Positions 62,871-64,000 of a stretch of DNA of 64,000 nt are shown piece by piece. A program made the position numbers and the translations under genes. This DNA comes from Nitrospira tepida (GTDB lineage Bacteria; Nitrospirota; Nitrospiria; Nitrospirales; Nitrospiraceae). Location: NCBI RefSeq assembly GCF_947241125.1, contig NZ_OX365700.1, positions 1,302,001-1,366,000 on the forward strand, read 5' to 3'. A model generated the notes under the pieces. That model searched no databases. It was given only the letters and a program-made list of their open reading frames with translations, and was not told where the DNA came from. Positions within the stretch are counted from its first letter, which is position 1. Each line of letters begins with the position of its first letter.

Positions 62871-63341
62871 GTGCTCGCAGAGGCCGCACGATCGGAATGT
62901 GCTCCCTCGATGCGCGCAGTCGGAGGACATGAGCCTGCTCACCAGACTGATAGAGGAGCGTAGAAAAAGGCGAAGGGGTGAAACTCAGTCTGGGGGGGGG
63001 GTGGCTGAAGCGGCCATATAGGCTCGTGTGCTCGTGCAACGCGCGCCCTCAGAAGGGCCTCGTTGGACACGCGCAGTGGGAGCCTACATGGCCGCTTCGC
63101 CCGAGCGGAAGGGACCAGGAAAGAGGAGCAAGTCGGGGGGGGTGGATCTGAAGGGAAGCGGACGTGGCGGTCGGTCTACATTCTGTGCTCGCAGAACGCG
63201 CACACCTCGGAAGGGTGCTCGTCCGATGCGCGCAATTGAAGGCAGACCGAACCGCCGCTAGAAGAGGAAAAGCGAAAGGACGGACTCCGGCTACTCTCGC
63301 TCGACGGCCGCAGTTGGGGACCCATCGTCCTGCCGTCCTCA
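62871..63341 (+). repeat. Three tandem copies of a 157-bp repeat with a conserved hairpin
   Basis: Copies start at 62871, 63028 and 63185, exactly 157 bases apart. Each begins GTGCTCG-, has a GCGCGCA-like block around +40 to +50, and a hairpin near +14 to +35. The hairpin stem differs but stays paired: GCAC/GTGC in copy 1, GCCC/GGGC in copy 2 and CACC/GGTG in copy 3, with GGAA or AGAA in the loop. The second half of each unit contains purine-rich and poly-G stretches and is less conserved. No gene is apparent in it. Confidence 0.7.
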
Positions 63342-63550
63342 AGGACCGAGCGTGTCGAGTTTAAAGTGACATAGTACTTTTTGCGAGGTTCAAGTAGACT
63401 TGCCTCCCAGCGGAGTGTTGAGGGTACTGTAGGTATGCTGCACGGGGAAGCTGCAGCAGACTTATTGGTTGGTAGCAGTGAGGCGCTTGTCTTTATAAAT
63501 AGATCGAGAGTTATTTCGCTGAACCTTGTTTAAGGAACGGGGCTATTGCC
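63342..63550. other. Gap of lower GC before the terminal gene
   Basis: About 210 bases after the last repeat, visibly richer in A+T than the preceding DNA. A possible -10 (TATAAA at 63494-63499) with a weak TTGGTA 19 bases upstream may serve the following gene. I see nothing else in it. Confidence 0.4.
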
Positions 63551-64000
63551 GTGGCCAAAAAAATAGTCATACATACAGTTCATGGTACGTGGCCCAACGG
63601 CCCATGGGGATGGCGGCATTGGAAGCCATTCAGAGGATTATTCGGATCCGGTAGCAGTTGGTATGAGCCAGATTCCGATTTCTGCAAAACAGTGAAACAA
63701 AAAACTCATGCGCAACTTGCATTTGTGCCATTCAAGTGGGACGGTTGCAATTCATTTAAAGCGCGTGATCGAGCAGCATATGATCTTCGTGAACATCTAA
63801 AACGATGGTTTAGTCAAGAGGGAGAAGCTAAGCACGTAATCGTGGCACATAGCCATGGAGGAACCGTCGCGATCGCAGCAACCGCGAATCCGAATAGGCC
63901 CATCGTGCAAACATACTCGGAGGACGGTAGCGCGGTGACAAACCCGCTTGCGGGAATTATCACCCTCGCAACTCCTTTCCTGGTATGGCGTCCCCATCGT
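63551..64000 (+). CDS. Alpha/beta hydrolase (lipase/esterase-like), 5' part, runs off the window
   Basis: 150 codons are visible, starting GTG GCC at 63551. The chain begins AKKIVIHTVHGTWPNG (strand plus HG oxyanion motif) and has the nucleophile elbow HVIVAHSHGGTVAIAA (G/A-x-S-x-G, serine near residue 108), followed by ITLATPF, as in PGAP1/lipase-like hydrolases. Catalytic Asp and His should lie beyond the window. Codon use (AGA, ATA, CTA) and lower GC differ from all neighbours, suggesting horizontal acquisition. No clear ribosome-binding site besides GGAACGGGG further upstream. Confidence 0.75.
   Translation, partial: MAKKIVIHTVHGTWPNGPWGWRHWKPFRGLFGSGSSWYEPDSDFCKTVKQKTHAQLAFVPFKWDGCNSFKARDRAAYDLREHLKRWFSQEGEAKHVIVAHSHGGTVAIAATANPNRPIVQTYSEDGSAVTNPLAGIITLATPFLVWRPHR

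Noticed and set aside
62990-63001. Poly-G run as a phase-variation tract
   Set aside because: There is no gene whose frame or promoter spacing it would control.
63028-63261. Small open frames within the 157-bp repeats
   Set aside because: They are Arg/Gly-rich, lack ribosome-binding sites and are not kept in frame between repeat copies.
62871-63341. CRISPR array
   Set aside because: The period is 157 bases with diverged units and an internal hairpin; there are no identical short repeats with unique spacers and no cas genes.

Overview
The window is GC-rich bacterial chromosome (roughly 60% G+C by eye), densely packed and mostly core metabolism. The cell is Gram-negative: it has TonB-ExbB-ExbD, a TonB-dependent outer-membrane receptor and several lipoproteins. 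The his operon with a short-form HisG, a leucine T-box in front of leuA, tandem HDOD response regulators and the general gene style suggest a Nitrospira-like member of the Nitrospirota. That placement is inference from gene content, not a phylogenetic result.

Left third (1-30103, mostly + strand). The tail of a murA-like gene is followed by hisG-hisD-hisB-hisH-(lipoprotein)-hisA-hisF-hisIE-HIT, then dnaG-rpoD, a tRNA-Ile2(CAU), a zinc-ribbon coiled-coil protein, a convergent RNase HII/HIII and a periplasmic M48 protease lipoprotein. Two tandem HDOD response regulators and the RNase P RNA gene (closed by a perfect 16-bp P1 helix) follow. Branched-chain amino acid genes come next: ilvB-ilvN-ilvC running into psd-pssA. 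A T-box with a CTC (Leu) specifier then controls leuA-cupin-leuB-NHL propeller-asd-DUF2905-spoIID-queA.

Middle (30122-45262). A SurA-N-like membrane-anchored protein is followed by an intact IS1380-family element with 19-bp inverted repeats and a 5-bp target duplication. An RDD protein then precedes the cell-shape cluster mreB-mreC-mreD-mrdA-rodA. Next come rng (with a structured leader), dprA, topA and two tandem bacterioferritin genes whose active-site residues are complementary.

Right third (45297-64000). This is an iron-acquisition block, mostly on the - strand: a decayed TonB-receptor fragment merged with an AraC regulator, an HD-GYP protein, a Com-like zinc ribbon, a full TonB receptor, a small periplasmic protein, tonB-exbD-exbB behind a Fur-box-like palindrome, and fbpC-fbpB-fbpA-fur. 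Together they would carry ferric chelates across the outer membrane (receptor plus TonB/ExbBD) and inner membrane (FbpABC) under Fur control, with the bacterioferritins storing the iron. After this come a Panacea/SocA-like protein, an M32 carboxypeptidase, an O-methyltransferase, small secreted proteins, an EamA transporter and an NTF2-like protein. Three copies of a 157-bp tandem repeat with a covarying hairpin follow. At the right edge the base composition drops and a truncated alpha/beta hydrolase begins.

I found no CRISPR array, prophage or biosynthetic cluster. The most novel-looking signals are the 157-bp repeats, the nested stem structure in front of rng, and the complementary bacterioferritin pair.
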